Shown: one piece after another, positions 20,781 to 29,412 of the stretch
Layout: each line of letters begins with the position of its first letter
How positions within the stretch are numbered: the stretch's first letter is position 1
Assembly: GCA_027943245.1 (NCBI GenBank)
Contig: JANDJZ010000430.1
Span: 1 to 32,797, forward strand
From: Acanthamoeba sp. SK_2022b
Taxonomy: Eukaryota > Discosea > Longamoebia > Acanthamoebidae
Length of the DNA: 32,797 nucleotides
Direction: 5' to 3'
Program-made: the position numbers and the translations under genes
The notes under the pieces: generated by a model
The model's input: only the letters and a program-made list of their open reading frames with translations
The model's database searches: none
What the model was told of the DNA's origin: nothing

Positions 20781-20962
20781 GGACAAACCTAGTCTAAAAG
20801 GGGAGGCAGGTCAAGAGCTTCCATTGCTGCTGGCTCACCACACATGGCCAGGTCTTTAAGTATCAAGTTGGGGACAAACCTAGTCTAAAAGGGGAGGCAG
20901 GTCAAGAGCTTCCATTGCTGCTGGCTCACCACACATGGCCAGGTCTTTAAGTATCAAGTTGG
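20781..20962 (+). repeat. Perfect 91-bp tandem duplication
   Basis: Two copies, 20781-20871 and 20872-20962, start GGACAAACCTAGTCTAAAAG and end TATCAAGTTGG with no difference seen. The outer flanks share only TGG. Confidence 0.95.
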
Positions 20963-21680
20963 TACAAATACTCTTCATCAAAGATGGAGTTGAAGGTGAT
21001 CCATTCTCCTATTGATGAGGGAGAAGAAAAGTCTCAATATCTAAAAATATCAAGAATTAAAAGAGGCACAATACATACACCTTATGGTGGTTGATTGTGG
21101 TGCTGCCATTGTTGCTCCCACTGCCATTGGTTGTGTTGCTCCTGCTGCTGCCACCATCACTGTCGCTCCTGCTGTCTCATGGGCCTTTGTATGGCAGTTG
21201 AGCCAAGCCTTGTATGGCCACAATTTGGCCAAGCACATGTGTACAACACGGGGGCTGTCACTTGTTGTTGCTTGTGTGGTTGTGAAGTGGTAGAGGATGA
21301 AGAAGGCGCTGAAGAGGAGGCTCCTGCTGCTGCCACCACTGGAGAGGAGGCTCTGAGTTGTTTGGGCATGGCAGAACAGATCACATCAGCTCCAACACAT
21401 TGACTAGACACAACTGTGCGCATGTGTGGTGGTGTGTGGTTCTACAGTACCTGAACAAAGATGAAGAGGTGGAAGAGGGAGTACTTGAGCGCAGTTTGCT
21501 TCCTCTTGCTCCCTTTTGATGGGGGAGGGGCGGGGATGCCAGCAATGGCGTTCCTGACATGCTGAAGGAGGACAGGTCAACTGTCCTTGCTGGTGAATGA
21601 GCGCTTGTGGTGCTGTAGATAGATCTTCAGGTGATCTACACGCACTAAAAGAATAACCTGGGCAGTAAGAAGCACCTTGG
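20963..21680. other. Interval without a supported gene
   Basis: Open frames of up to 105 codons exist on both strands (Ala/Thr-rich from GCTCCTGCTGCTGCC-like runs at 21120-21180 and 21320-21345). None is convincing. Confidence 0.4.
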
Positions 21681-22950
21681 TTATGAGTGAGGGGAAGCAA
21701 TACAAAACAGAGCATGTACATTCACCCACATGGTGAGTGTGAATGGTCTGCTCAACCCATGTGGCAGTTTGGTAAGGATGGTCATTATATATTGGCTTAT
21801 TCCGCTTGTGGCAAGGTCACTCTGTGAATGTGGGGATGAGAATGGAGCAATTATGATGCATGGCAACATACCTGTTTCTTTCTGTGCTGCCCTTTTGTAG
21901 AGACTGTGTGTTTGGCGGCTGTTTGGTTGGTTCTTGATGGTGTCACGCTTCTTGCATGCTGCAATCAACTTCTTCCACCAGTTCCATTGCGCTGTGGAAA
22001 TGTGAAACCCAAGTTGAGAGTAGACATCCAACAAAGACTTGGTGCCTGAATGTGCACACACACACGGTTAATTTTGAAAGCAAAAAAAAAAAATTTAGTA
22101 CCTTCATTGTGCTCAAGGATGCCAGCATCAAAGAGCGACTCATACATGACAGGCCAGTTTTGCTGCTTGTCAACAGGCAGCTGATCTGTTGAGGGACTCA
22201 AGCTGGATTGTTGAGTGGCCATGAATATAGTGCTGGCAGTCTGCAATGTAGCCATGGATGAGCTCAAGGGCTGTGATTGCCTAACTATGCTCCACTGGAT
22301 TGACCTTAATAGAGCAGGAAAATGATGAACAACATATTCACAAAAAAAAAGGTAGGCAGACATCATGTGAGCACCACAGATGGTGGTGAGCACCACAGAT
22401 GGTGCATGTCAGTGATGTGCAGCACAAAGGCCTTCATGTGGGTGATGAAACCTTGCTCATGTTTTGGGTACTTCTTTTTCACCTGTACACATACCCCTTG
22501 CAACCCATCTATGGAGAATTGAAAAGGCATGAAAATTGAGGGCAGGGGGCTACCTATACGGAAATGGGCCTTGAGACTAGCCACGATGACCTTGAGGGCT
22601 GGGTGCTCACTGCACAGATTGGTCACTGTGTGCTGGGTTGCAGCAGTATGCCCACCACGCAGCACGCCCATCAACAAATGATGTACAAAAAATTTTAAAA
22701 AGGACATACCACTGGGAGGGTCAGTGCTTGCGCAGTGGCATCACCCTCAGCAGTGCTTGATGTCCCCATGTAGGTGCAAAGGGGATGTTGATGCTCCTGC
22801 GCTGGTGTCCTTGAGTAGGTGGACATGAGCCACAATTCCACCAGCACGCTGACGTCCACACATTGGATTGTGAGGCAGAGGCAAAAGGGACAGGCAAGGA
22901 GTGGAAGGAAGCCAGCAAGCTGCTGCAACTTGATGAGTGCCCACAAGTAG
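21681..22950 (-). pseudogene. Unidentified minus-strand ORF cluster, probably transposon-derived
   Basis: A run of minus-strand open pieces (22946-22695, 22707-22363, 22396-21965, 22061-21681) overlaps or follows end to end in different frames. The pieces have protein-like composition, for example HFRIGSPLPSIFMPFQFSID and STAQWNWWKKLIAACKKRDT (the Trp-rich, basic part recalls Myb/SANT-like DNA-binding regions, but only loosely). The pattern suggests one decayed gene. No family is recognised. A10-type runs at 22082 and 22340 could hide frameshifts. Confidence 0.35.
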
Positions 22951-23137
22951 CAGGGCTGGTCCCACTCACACTGTCAAGTCTGCAGTGCAATCAAAGGCAA
23001 GATATGCCAGTGGAGTGTGTTCTTGTGTTTGACTGCTGGCCTCTTCTCTCTCTCTCTTCTATCTCTCCTATCTTTTCTTTTTCCAGTTTGTGCACGCTCG
23101 CCTCTCACTCTCAGCATGCTTCCTCCTGCTGCTTCCA

Positions 23138-23413
23138 TCACTCCTCTTCCAGCTGCTTGTGGGCCTGGGAGAGATGTTGTTGGGTCCCAGCAAGCTGCTT
23201 CTTGTTCTGGCGAAGCTGCTCTTGGAGCTCATTAAGCTGAAGCTTTGATGTCTCCTCAGCAGCAATGGGCGCGGTGGCCACATCAATTACTGCCACAAGC
23301 TCCTGCTCTCGCTCCTTCTCCTTCTGCCTCTTTCTTTGTTGCTCTCTCTTCCACTCCCTCCTTTGCTCTTGTTCTTCCTCTTCCGGTCTCTTCCTTTCTG
23401 CTTTCTCCTTGTT
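23138..23413 (-). pseudogene. Coiled-coil ORF fragment without start
   Basis: A 91-codon minus-strand frame ending at TGA 23140-23138 with strongly charged Glu/Arg/Lys/Gln sequence (EEEEQEQRREWKREQQRKR), then a short hydrophobic patch (LVAVIDVATAPIAAEE) and a Leu-heptad-like stretch (LQLNELQEQLRQNKKQLAGT). No ATG; the frame opens after a stop at 23416. It may be the C-terminal coiled coil of the decayed gene cluster next to it. Confidence 0.35.
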
Positions 23414-23758
23414 TCACTGCTCTCATGCTTCAGCTCTCTTCTCTCTCTCCTTCCTATTCTTACAATTGAGCCTGGCTCTCATCAAAGCCTCAGCCATTGG
23501 GATGACACTCATCCTCTTCCTCAACGCAAAAGAGTTGGAGGAAAAACAAATTCATTAATTCAATGAAAGCTTTTTTTTGACCACATTACCCAAATGCCAA
23601 GGGTAGCGTGTGCCCAAACGAATCGGGCGTTTTGTTTTGGAAGGGGTACAAAAAATCCCCGGTCCTAAAAAACCAACGTTACTGGACCCTTAAGGCTGTT
23701 GTGTTTTATGTTTTGTTATAGTCCGTTTTACTGTGTTTTTCTGAAGCTTAAAAACTAC

Positions 23759-24121
23759 TTATTTGTGCTTCATCTTCATCTCTGGAAAACCTTGTTGGAC
23801 AGCAGTGAGCTCTGTCCAAGTGGTTTCCTGTGAGGGCACTGGAAAGTAATGTTGCCAACTGGTAGTTCTGCCAAGGTCACCTATCGCTTGCAAATGATGC
23901 ATCCTACAATGAAAACAAGCACAAAATACTGGACCAACAACAAAACCATAAAAATGCCCACCATCTGGGCACAGACAACAGATATCAACATGCTGAGCCA
24001 GTTGAAGTGTTACTGTTCTCCTTAGAGTGGTTGGACAAGCTGGTTCAGTGTTGCACAAACCACTACATGATTGAATAAATGAGGTAATCTCCCTGACAGC
24101 CAAACAAAAGCACAACCTCAA
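23759..24121 (-). CDS. 120-codon open frame, unknown
   Basis: Reads, among others, HVDICCLCPDGGHFYGFVVG and TSWQHYFPVPSQETTWTELT. The middle uses a word also found in the TIR element's repeats (CCCAGATGGTGGGCATTTTT), and TTTTCATTGTAG inside looks like a splice acceptor. I treat it as doubtful and probably element-derived. Confidence 0.25.
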   Translation of the reverse strand: MRLCFCLAVREITSFIQSCSGLCNTEPACPTTLRRTVTLQLAQHVDICCLCPDGGHFYGFVVGPVFCACFHCRMHHLQAIGDLGRTTSWQHYFPVPSQETTWTELTAVQQGFPEMKMKHK

Positions 24122-24159
24122 CTTGAAAATCCATGGTGACCATCTTGACCAATTACAGC

Positions 24160-24990
24160 CTCTATAAGGAGCTCTTTGGGACCGGCATGTACATCATATT
24201 CACCATCATCTGTGAGTGGATGTGTCTTAGGAATATGTATGAGCAGGATGACATCATGTCAAGGCTGTGCATGTGCCTGGATAGTGGTCTCATGCAACTG
24301 GTCACCCAGCGCCCATGAATGGGATTAATAACATCAAGACAATGCTGATGGACTAGGTGCTAATCAAAGAGCATATGCCTGCTTCTGTGATGGTATTTTG
24401 CCATTTTTTTCACCCACAACACTAGCCCAAACATGACAAGATAGAGGGCATAATTGTGGGAAAGAAGGAACAGGAGCATTGCCTATGCATAGAGCAAGCA
24501 TAAATGTCAAAAAGACCTCCAACATCACTTGCACCAAATTGCAAATTGCAGGCTTTTTGGGGTGAGGGATGTGCATGCGCAGAGCATACACAGCATTAAA
24601 CTTGAGGTGCAGGAGCTACACCACCAGCATGGACCATGCATCCATGCAAGGATTTATTGAGAAGGTGATGTGCCTGCCTGGCCATGAGTAAGGCAGTTGA
24701 CATTTCACAACAACCTGGTGGCAACCTGGTAGGAGAAACCTGCTCCCTCCCTTTTTGTTTACTCCAGCTATTAACCTACTTAATTTGTACTTACTGCTAT
24801 GACCTCGACATGTTTAAAAAAACAGCTTGTGCTTCACGCACCCTACTGCCAAAAAATGAGTTGGCATTTTTCACCAAAAGTATTTTTATCTTTGCAAAAT
24901 GGGAGATTTAAAACTTATTTTGAGGAGCTAAATCTTGAAATCAGAATCCATTAAAATGACTGGACCTCTCATTTGATAATAGAGGCGGTT
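24160..24990 (-). mobile_element. Partial copy of the TIR element (left-end part, inverted)
   Basis: From 24990 leftwards it matches, inverted, the region 4135-4290 (AACCGCCTCTATTATCAAAT..., then the CCAACTC...TTTGG part). Further in it matches about 4975-5210 (CATGTGCCTGGA, GAGCAGGATGACATCATG). The outer TA is at 24991-24992. No partner TIR was found to the left, so the copy is truncated or rearranged; the dispersed repeat (24683-24800) sits within it. Confidence 0.65.
24683..24800 (+). repeat. Dispersed repeat, inverted partner of 18312-18437
   Basis: Reads AVDISQQPGGNLVGETCSLP and LLQLLTYLI on the plus strand. See the 18312 entry. Confidence 0.65.
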
Positions 24991-24994
24991 TATT

Positions 24995-25519
24995 CTTATC
25001 TTACTGGCAGTCCTGTCAGATTCATGATGGTCAGCTGCTCCATCCATCAACAACGATTGGACATTTTGTGGGAGGAGGAGGGGTTCCTTTTCAGGGGTGG
25101 GGCGCTGGTTGCATGGTGAGAGGTGGTGGACCATGTGCATTCAGAAAGAGAGGTGCCCACAGTGCTGGGCCAACACAGTGTGCAGTGGTGGCTATGGTGG
25201 GGAGAATGTGGGGGGCCTCAGCACTGGTTGCCACTTCCCACTGGTGCTGCTGCTGGGCAACAGAGGGTGGTGCAATGGCCAGGCAGAGGGTGAGCATGAG
25301 TGGTTTTCCCTGGAATGGGAGGCTGAGGGCGCACTGCTGAAAGAAGCCCAGCATGTGCAGGAACCAGCCCTGTCATCAGCCAAGACATGACATCAACACC
25401 ACACTTGGCTTCCCCACACAACACAACAAACTTGTGGTAGATCATCCCCAAGCAAGCGAGTGCAGCAATGAGGGTCTGGTTCTTCTGCTTTGGGAGGAAA
25501 GTGAGGCATGCTGGCTCAC
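24995..25519. other. Interval without a supported gene
   Basis: Open frames of up to 97 codons on both strands. It may include the decayed downstream part of the transposase at 25520-26230 (minus), but no DDE motif was seen. Confidence 0.35.
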
Positions 25520-26230
25520 CTCACACTGCCCTCCCCTTGCATGCAACAACATGCATGTTGAACACACACTCATTCACCAGCAGCCAGCCAACAAAATCCC
25601 AGACTTGCTCACACACAAAGTGCTGGTGAGCCACCAGCACAGGCTCAGTGTTCCACTTCTGAGGGATGGTAATGAGCTCCTTGTAGACCCTCTCAATGGT
25701 TGATTTCAACAGTGTCTTGTGGAGCTCAGTCCCAACACAAATGAACCTGTCAACATGAGCCATGGGTTGTCCTCAATCCAGTCCAGGATGATCATGAGCT
25801 CATCGCCTGTGAGGCGAGGCTTGCACCCCTTCTTCTTCATGGGCAGAGGGGGGGGCTGGTTCACCAAGGGCCACCACTCACTCATGGTACTCATGTGCAC
25901 ATACCACCTCAATCACACGCCGCACAGTGCTACAAGAGATGTTGTAGGCTTCAGCAGCCTCAGCCCAGTCAGCTCACCCTTCTCATAGACTTTTCTCCAC
26001 AATGAGGGCCTTGATCTGCTCAGCCAGGGGCTGGCCTCAGCAGTGCTTGGATGGGCTGCTGTTCCTGGATCTCAGGGGGGTGGTTGGTGACAAAGTTATT
26101 TGCTTTTGCTGCATCTCAGGCCTCCAAGAAATGTTGTGATAGCACTAGTATCTCCTTCCACTCCTTCTCAAGGGCTTCCTCCTGCTCAGGGACCACCCGG
26201 AGCACCTCTTCATTGCTCACTGCTGGTTGT
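25520..26230 (-). pseudogene. Tc1/mariner-type transposase N-terminus (HTH), broken
   Basis: Minus-strand pieces in changing frames: an acidic leader (NEEVLRVVPEQEEALEKEWK; stop; NFVTNHPPEIQEQQPIQALL), LAEQIKALIVEK, a helix-turn-helix-like ADWAEAAEAYNISCSTVRRV, then KPRLTGDELMIILDWIEDNP and ELHKTLLKSTIERVYKELIT. The order resembles the paired helix-turn-helix DNA-binding domains of Tc1/mariner/IS630 transposases (RP.LT..D...I...I..NP.LTL; ..S.ST..R..). At least two frameshifts and two stops. It could belong to the same family as the DDE remnant at 10200-10920. Confidence 0.6.
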
Positions 26231-26765
26231 TGTGGTTGTGAGAGTGGTGTTCATTTGCTATGTTGGGTTCTTCTTTTTTGCTGTGTCTGGTGCCCCCACC
26301 CTGCTCCAGTGTCAGCCATTTTGGTTCTTGGTGCCTTAAAAAGTCATTCTGAAGGCCTCAAAAATTGACAAACTCAACACTTGGAGAATTAGGTGGTTGA
26401 AGGTGGTGGGAGGCTGGCATGTGTGATCTGGTCACTGTGCAGCTGTGGCTTGTTCTCCTCTCATGGCATTTTCCCTTCTGGATACATGTACCCGCGGGGA
26501 TGATCAAAACATTTTTAGAGCTCAGAGAATAAAAAATGCCGGAAAAAGAAAGAATTGCAAAAAAAAGAAGAGAGATAAATTGAACTCATGGACGCCCGGG
26601 CAAGACACGCACCAGCATTCCACCAGTCTTCCTCGTCGCATAGTGCTGTTTTAGATCGCAAGATCTTTCCGTATAAGAAACGCGCCAGCAAACGGCGCTC
26701 CTGCAGCCCGCAACGCATGACGGAGCCTCTATAATTTAATCTTTATTTATTAAAAAGAAAATGAG
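26231..26765. other. Interval with a GC-rich, exon-like stretch
   Basis: About 26570-26735 is GC-richer than its surroundings and non-repetitive. It can be read on either strand (for example 26718-26515 minus, MRCGLQERRLLARFLYGKIL). It ends in TTTAATCTTTATTTATT just before Trm5 copy E. No family is recognised. Confidence 0.3.
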
Positions 26766-26861
26766 AGCTTGGCTATCCTTTTGGCATCCGCCGCCGCGCG
26801 ACGGGGTACTCATGCCTGCGCTGTGGCCTCAGCCCCTGGCGTTGTGGCCGCTCGATCGCAG

Positions 26862-26977
26862 GCCTGCGCGACTCCATCGTTACGGCAGATCTGCGGCAGC
26901 TGCCAGAGGAGGTGCGGGGGCTCGTGCTGGCCAACGCCAAGGTCACCCGCTACACCCTGCACCTGGGCTACCGGCAC
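26862..26977 (+). pseudogene. Trm5 exon a, copy E
   Basis: After ATCGCAG it reads LRDSIVTADLRQLPEEVRGL, VLANAKVTRYTLHLGYRH, the fullest version of this exon in the window. It corresponds to the Trm5 N-terminal domain. Copy B continues with LSIG and a GTACCT donor; here those bases are deleted, so the normal donor is lost. Confidence 0.8.
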
Positions 26978-27062
26978 CCTCCTCCCCCGCGACGACCACA
27001 ACGACCACGGCCTGACTGTGTGTGCGTATGTTGTGTATGTGGGGCGGGGGGGGGGGGTGAAG

Positions 27063-27158
27063 CAGGTGCTGCGGCGAGTGCTCCCGCCGAACCTGCCCGC
27101 GGTGTTGTCCTTCGAGACGATCGGACACATCGCTCATCTCAACCTTCGCGACGCCGCC
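27063..27158 (+). pseudogene. Trm5 exon b, copy E
   Basis: Reads QVLRRVLPPNLPAVLSFETI, GHIAHLNLRDAA. After DAA the LIGQVILD part and the GTATGA donor seen in D and F are missing. Confidence 0.85.
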
Positions 27159-27240
27159 TTGTTGTTGTGTGCGCGCTGCCTCACTCGCTCACGTGTGATG
27201 TCTCTCTCGCTTTCCCCTCTCTCTTACGACTCGTTCGCAG

Positions 27241-27351
27241 AAAAACCTCCGGCTGCGTTCGGTGGTGAACAAGACGCACGGCAGCATCACCACCTTCCAT
27301 ACCTTCGCCATGGAAGTCATAGCCGGGCAGGAGGACCGCGACACCAAAGTG
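27241..27351 (+). pseudogene. Trm5 exon c, copy E
   Basis: 111 nt, 37 codons, between TTCGCAG and GTACGC: KNLRLRSVVNKTHGSITTFH, TFAMEVIAGQEDRDTKV. It matches the Trm5 stretch with KN......VNK....F..F.MEVL.GE. The frame is intact and the splice sites are canonical. Confidence 0.9.
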
Positions 27352-27500
27352 GTACGCGATCTACTTGCCCCCCCCTCCCTCTCTTCCCAACTCCCCTTCC
27401 TCGTCCAGGAGGTCTGGTCCTCACACGTTGGCGCGATTACCCCCCTCTCCTCCCTCTCCCTCTCTCTCCTCCCCTCTTTCTCCCTCTCCTCGACCACCAG

Positions 27501-27641
27501 AGCGAGAGCAGGGGGAGCTTCGCATTCAATTATGGGCAAGGTGTATTGGAACTCCCAGAACACCGGATGCACAAGATCTACGCCAACGACCTCAACCCCA
27601 AGTCCTACGAGGCTCTCGTCAACAACGCGCGGCGCAACAAA
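27501..27641 (+). pseudogene. Trm5 exon d, copy E (internal deletion)
   Basis: After ACCACCAG it reads SESRGSFAFNY, has one extra base, then KVYWNS, then directly KNTGC and, after small indels, IYANDLNPKSYEALVNNARR up to a GTGCCC donor. The part with RL..EH.R and the SAM-binding DMFAGVG motif is missing, so the copy could not bind SAM even if the frames were intact. Confidence 0.85.
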
Positions 27642-27758
27642 GTGCCCCTCCTCCTCCCGAGCTTTTGTTGGGTAGCGCTGCGCAGCTGATGCCTTCCCTC
27701 CCTCTCCTCCCTCTCCTCTCTCTCTCTCTCTCTCTCCCACCACGCACACGCGCTCCAG

Positions 27759-27888
27759 GTGCAGCAGCTGGTGCGAGAGCACAACATGGACGCGCGGGAC
27801 TTCGTGAGGGCGCTCAACAAGGAGACGCACCCCGTCCCGTTCACCCAGGTCATCATGAACCTCCCCGCCTCCGCCGAATCCTTCCTCG
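27759..27888 (+). pseudogene. Trm5 exon e, copy E
   Basis: 130 nt, open, between CTCCAG and GTCAGC: VQQLVREHNMDARDFVRAL and VPFTQVIMNLPASAESFL. See copy D. Confidence 0.9.
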
Positions 27889-27976
27889 GTCAGCACCCCC
27901 CCCCCCACAACAACTACTACTACTACAACAACAACCCATCCATCGTTGGTTGTTTGCTTATATACAATGGTGGTCG

Positions 27977-27978
<2 letters not shown>

Positions 27979-28041
<63 letters not shown>
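27979..28041. repeat. (GT)n in the intron after Trm5 exon e, copy E
   Basis: An uninterrupted run of about 31 GT units. It is followed almost at once by the last exon, exon f1 being absent. Confidence 0.97.
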
Positions 28042-28043
<2 letters not shown>

Positions 28044-28057
28044 CTCTGCTGCAACAG

Positions 28058-28278
28058 CGTGTCAAGGAGGTGCTGCAGCGTCCGCTCAAAGAGAAGAGAA
28101 GGAGGTCTACGAGGTGCGGGATGTGTCGCCCAAGAAACTGCTGTGCGTTTCCTACCCGCTTCCCCGAGCCGCGTCTTCCCCTGTTCTCCTCTGTTCGCAC
28201 ACGAGGGCATATGAGAACCTGGTGGAGTGGAGGGGGAGCTTTCTCTCTCTCTCTCTCTCTCTCCCGTTTCAAACCTGA
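28058..28278 (+). pseudogene. Trm5 last exon (f2), copy E
   Basis: After GCAACAG it reads RVKEVLQRPLKEK, then, after a frameshift in a purine run, EVYEVRDVSPKKLLCVSYPL, matching the Trm5 C-terminus (V..VR.VAPNK.MLC..F.LP). The shifted frame runs through a (TC)n stretch to TGA at 28276-28278. This exon is absent from copies D and F. Confidence 0.8.
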
Positions 28279-28289
28279 TGGTGATGAAG

Positions 28290-28385
28290 GTGGGATGTAG
28301 AGCGCGCCAATAAGAGAATTCCCACTTGATTGTTCCACTCAGACATGGCACGCAGCCCCGGGCCAAAGCAACAGCTTGGTTCTGC
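28290..28385 (-). repeat. R4 block, inverted, flanking Trm5 copy E
   Basis: Inverted match to the R4 part of copies A-C (CATCACCATCA, GGCGCGCTCTACATCCCACC, TTGATTGTTCCA type words). In the gene's direction R4 follows Trm5 in copy E just as it does in copies A-C, which shows that these are one segmental family. Confidence 0.75.
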
Positions 28386-28564
28386 CTCGAGTGGGGGCTT
28401 TCGGTTAGGTTTGTTTAGCTTAGTTTAGTGTTGGTTTTTGGTCTGAGGAAGCGCAGGTTTAGGCCAGAACTGACAAAAGAAACTTCCTTTTTGGTCCTGT
28501 TGCCGGCATATAGAACAGGTTCTCTTCAGTTTGAGGCCTGCCACAAGCTGAACGAGAGGGCCAT

Positions 28565-28990
28565 AGTCTTTAGCGCTGCATCTCAACTGAAGCTGCTTTC
28601 TTTGCGTGAGCTGACCGGAACTGTTGTCTGGACCAACCGCCCAAGTCGACGCCCGCGGTTTAAGTGGCTGGTAGAGTGGATCATATTGGGTGACTCCACA
28701 AACCTGATATTTGTGTACGGTCCCTCCTCCCCACTAGCTACTAATTGGTGGCTCGTTCCAACAGGAGAACTGCGCCAGCTTGGTGCACATATGGTTTTTA
28801 AGCCCGTAGCCAGATTGACCGCTTGTTGCTAGAGCTATCCATGTGTGACTTGGATGGATACAGGTCAATGGCTGAAGCACCATCAAGCCAGCACTGTGCA
28901 GATAGTGGTAGCAGTATCTTTAATGTTGCTCCCCACCAATAAACTGGTGGAGAGCGTTCAGAAACAAGTAAAGGGAGTAGCAGTGTCCAC
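28565..28990 (+). repeat. Dispersed repeat S, copy 2
   Basis: Matches 20080-20530; starts TCTTTAGCGCTGCATCTCAA. An R3-like GGTTTTTGGTCTGAGG piece precedes it at about 28430. Its right end overlaps the region just after the PDI-like exon 2. Confidence 0.75.
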
Positions 28991-29005
28991 ACGGGGCATC
29001 CCTAC

Positions 29006-29175
29006 CCTCTGCTCTCTTTGGACCCTTATACAATTGAGGAGCTGCACCATTTCTCACCAACAAAAGTGCAGGGTAGTTTGTGATACCAAAGAATTGAGGA
29101 AGGCGCTTGTATGCTAGGGTATCAACCTTGGCCACCTGTACAACGCCAGCCAGATGATGTGCCACTTCTTCGCAT
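29006..29175 (-). CDS. PDI-like protein, exon 2 (second half of thioredoxin domain)
   Basis: After ACGACCAG the frame continues CEEVAHHLAGVVQVAKVDTL, AYKRLPQFFGITNYPALLLV, RNGAAPQLYKGPKRAE. It holds the PDI landmarks VAKVD, the GI..YP cis-proline loop and YKG.R. A likely donor GTAGGG follows at 29005. No third exon was found before the dispersed repeat S begins, so the gene is cut off (a normal PDI would continue for hundreds of residues). The two exons together give about 118 residues. Confidence 0.8.
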
Positions 29176-29227
29176 CTGGTCGTATATACATCAGAACATG
29201 TAGAAGCTCATGTGAAGGAGTGCGTAC

Positions 29228-29412
29228 TCACTAAGTAGGGCTTTGCTGTGGTTCCCCATTGGCACAACAAATGCTACCAAAACCTCTGGGTTATGGGCAA
29301 CGAATTGGGCAAAACTCTTCTCTGTCAAGCTTATGATGCTTGTTTTGGATGCTACACACACCATCCATAATGCAATTACAAAGGATAACTTTTGGACAAA
29401 GGGACCAAACAT
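29228..29412 (-). CDS. PDI-like protein, exon 1 (signal peptide, half thioredoxin domain)
   Basis: The ATG at 29412 starts MFGPFVQKLSFVIALWMVCV, a typical secretory signal peptide (hydrophobic core residues 9-21). It is followed by ISLTEKSFAQFVAHN, VLVAFVVPMGNHSKALLSE, which matches the thioredoxin fold of protein disulfide isomerases (V..LT...F..FV......LV.FYAPWCGHCKAL.PE). The active-site WCGHC is replaced by MGNHS: both cysteines are gone, so this domain would have no disulfide chemistry. The exon ends with GA before a GTACGC donor; the 52-nt intron to exon 2 restores the frame. Such Cys-less thioredoxin-fold ER proteins exist; alternatively this is a decaying gene. Confidence 0.75.

Noticed and set aside
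26795..28300. Trm5 copy E as a working gene
   Set aside because: It lacks the SAM-binding part, exon f1 and the exon a donor, and has frameshifts in exons d and f2.
28985..29006. In-frame APCGHC just beyond PDI-like exon 2, resembling the missing active site
   Set aside because: It lies after a likely splice donor, in sequence homologous to dispersed repeat S (compare 20530-20560), where the other copy does not encode CGHC; in a PDI the active site belongs before, not after, the cis-proline loop. Chance is more likely.
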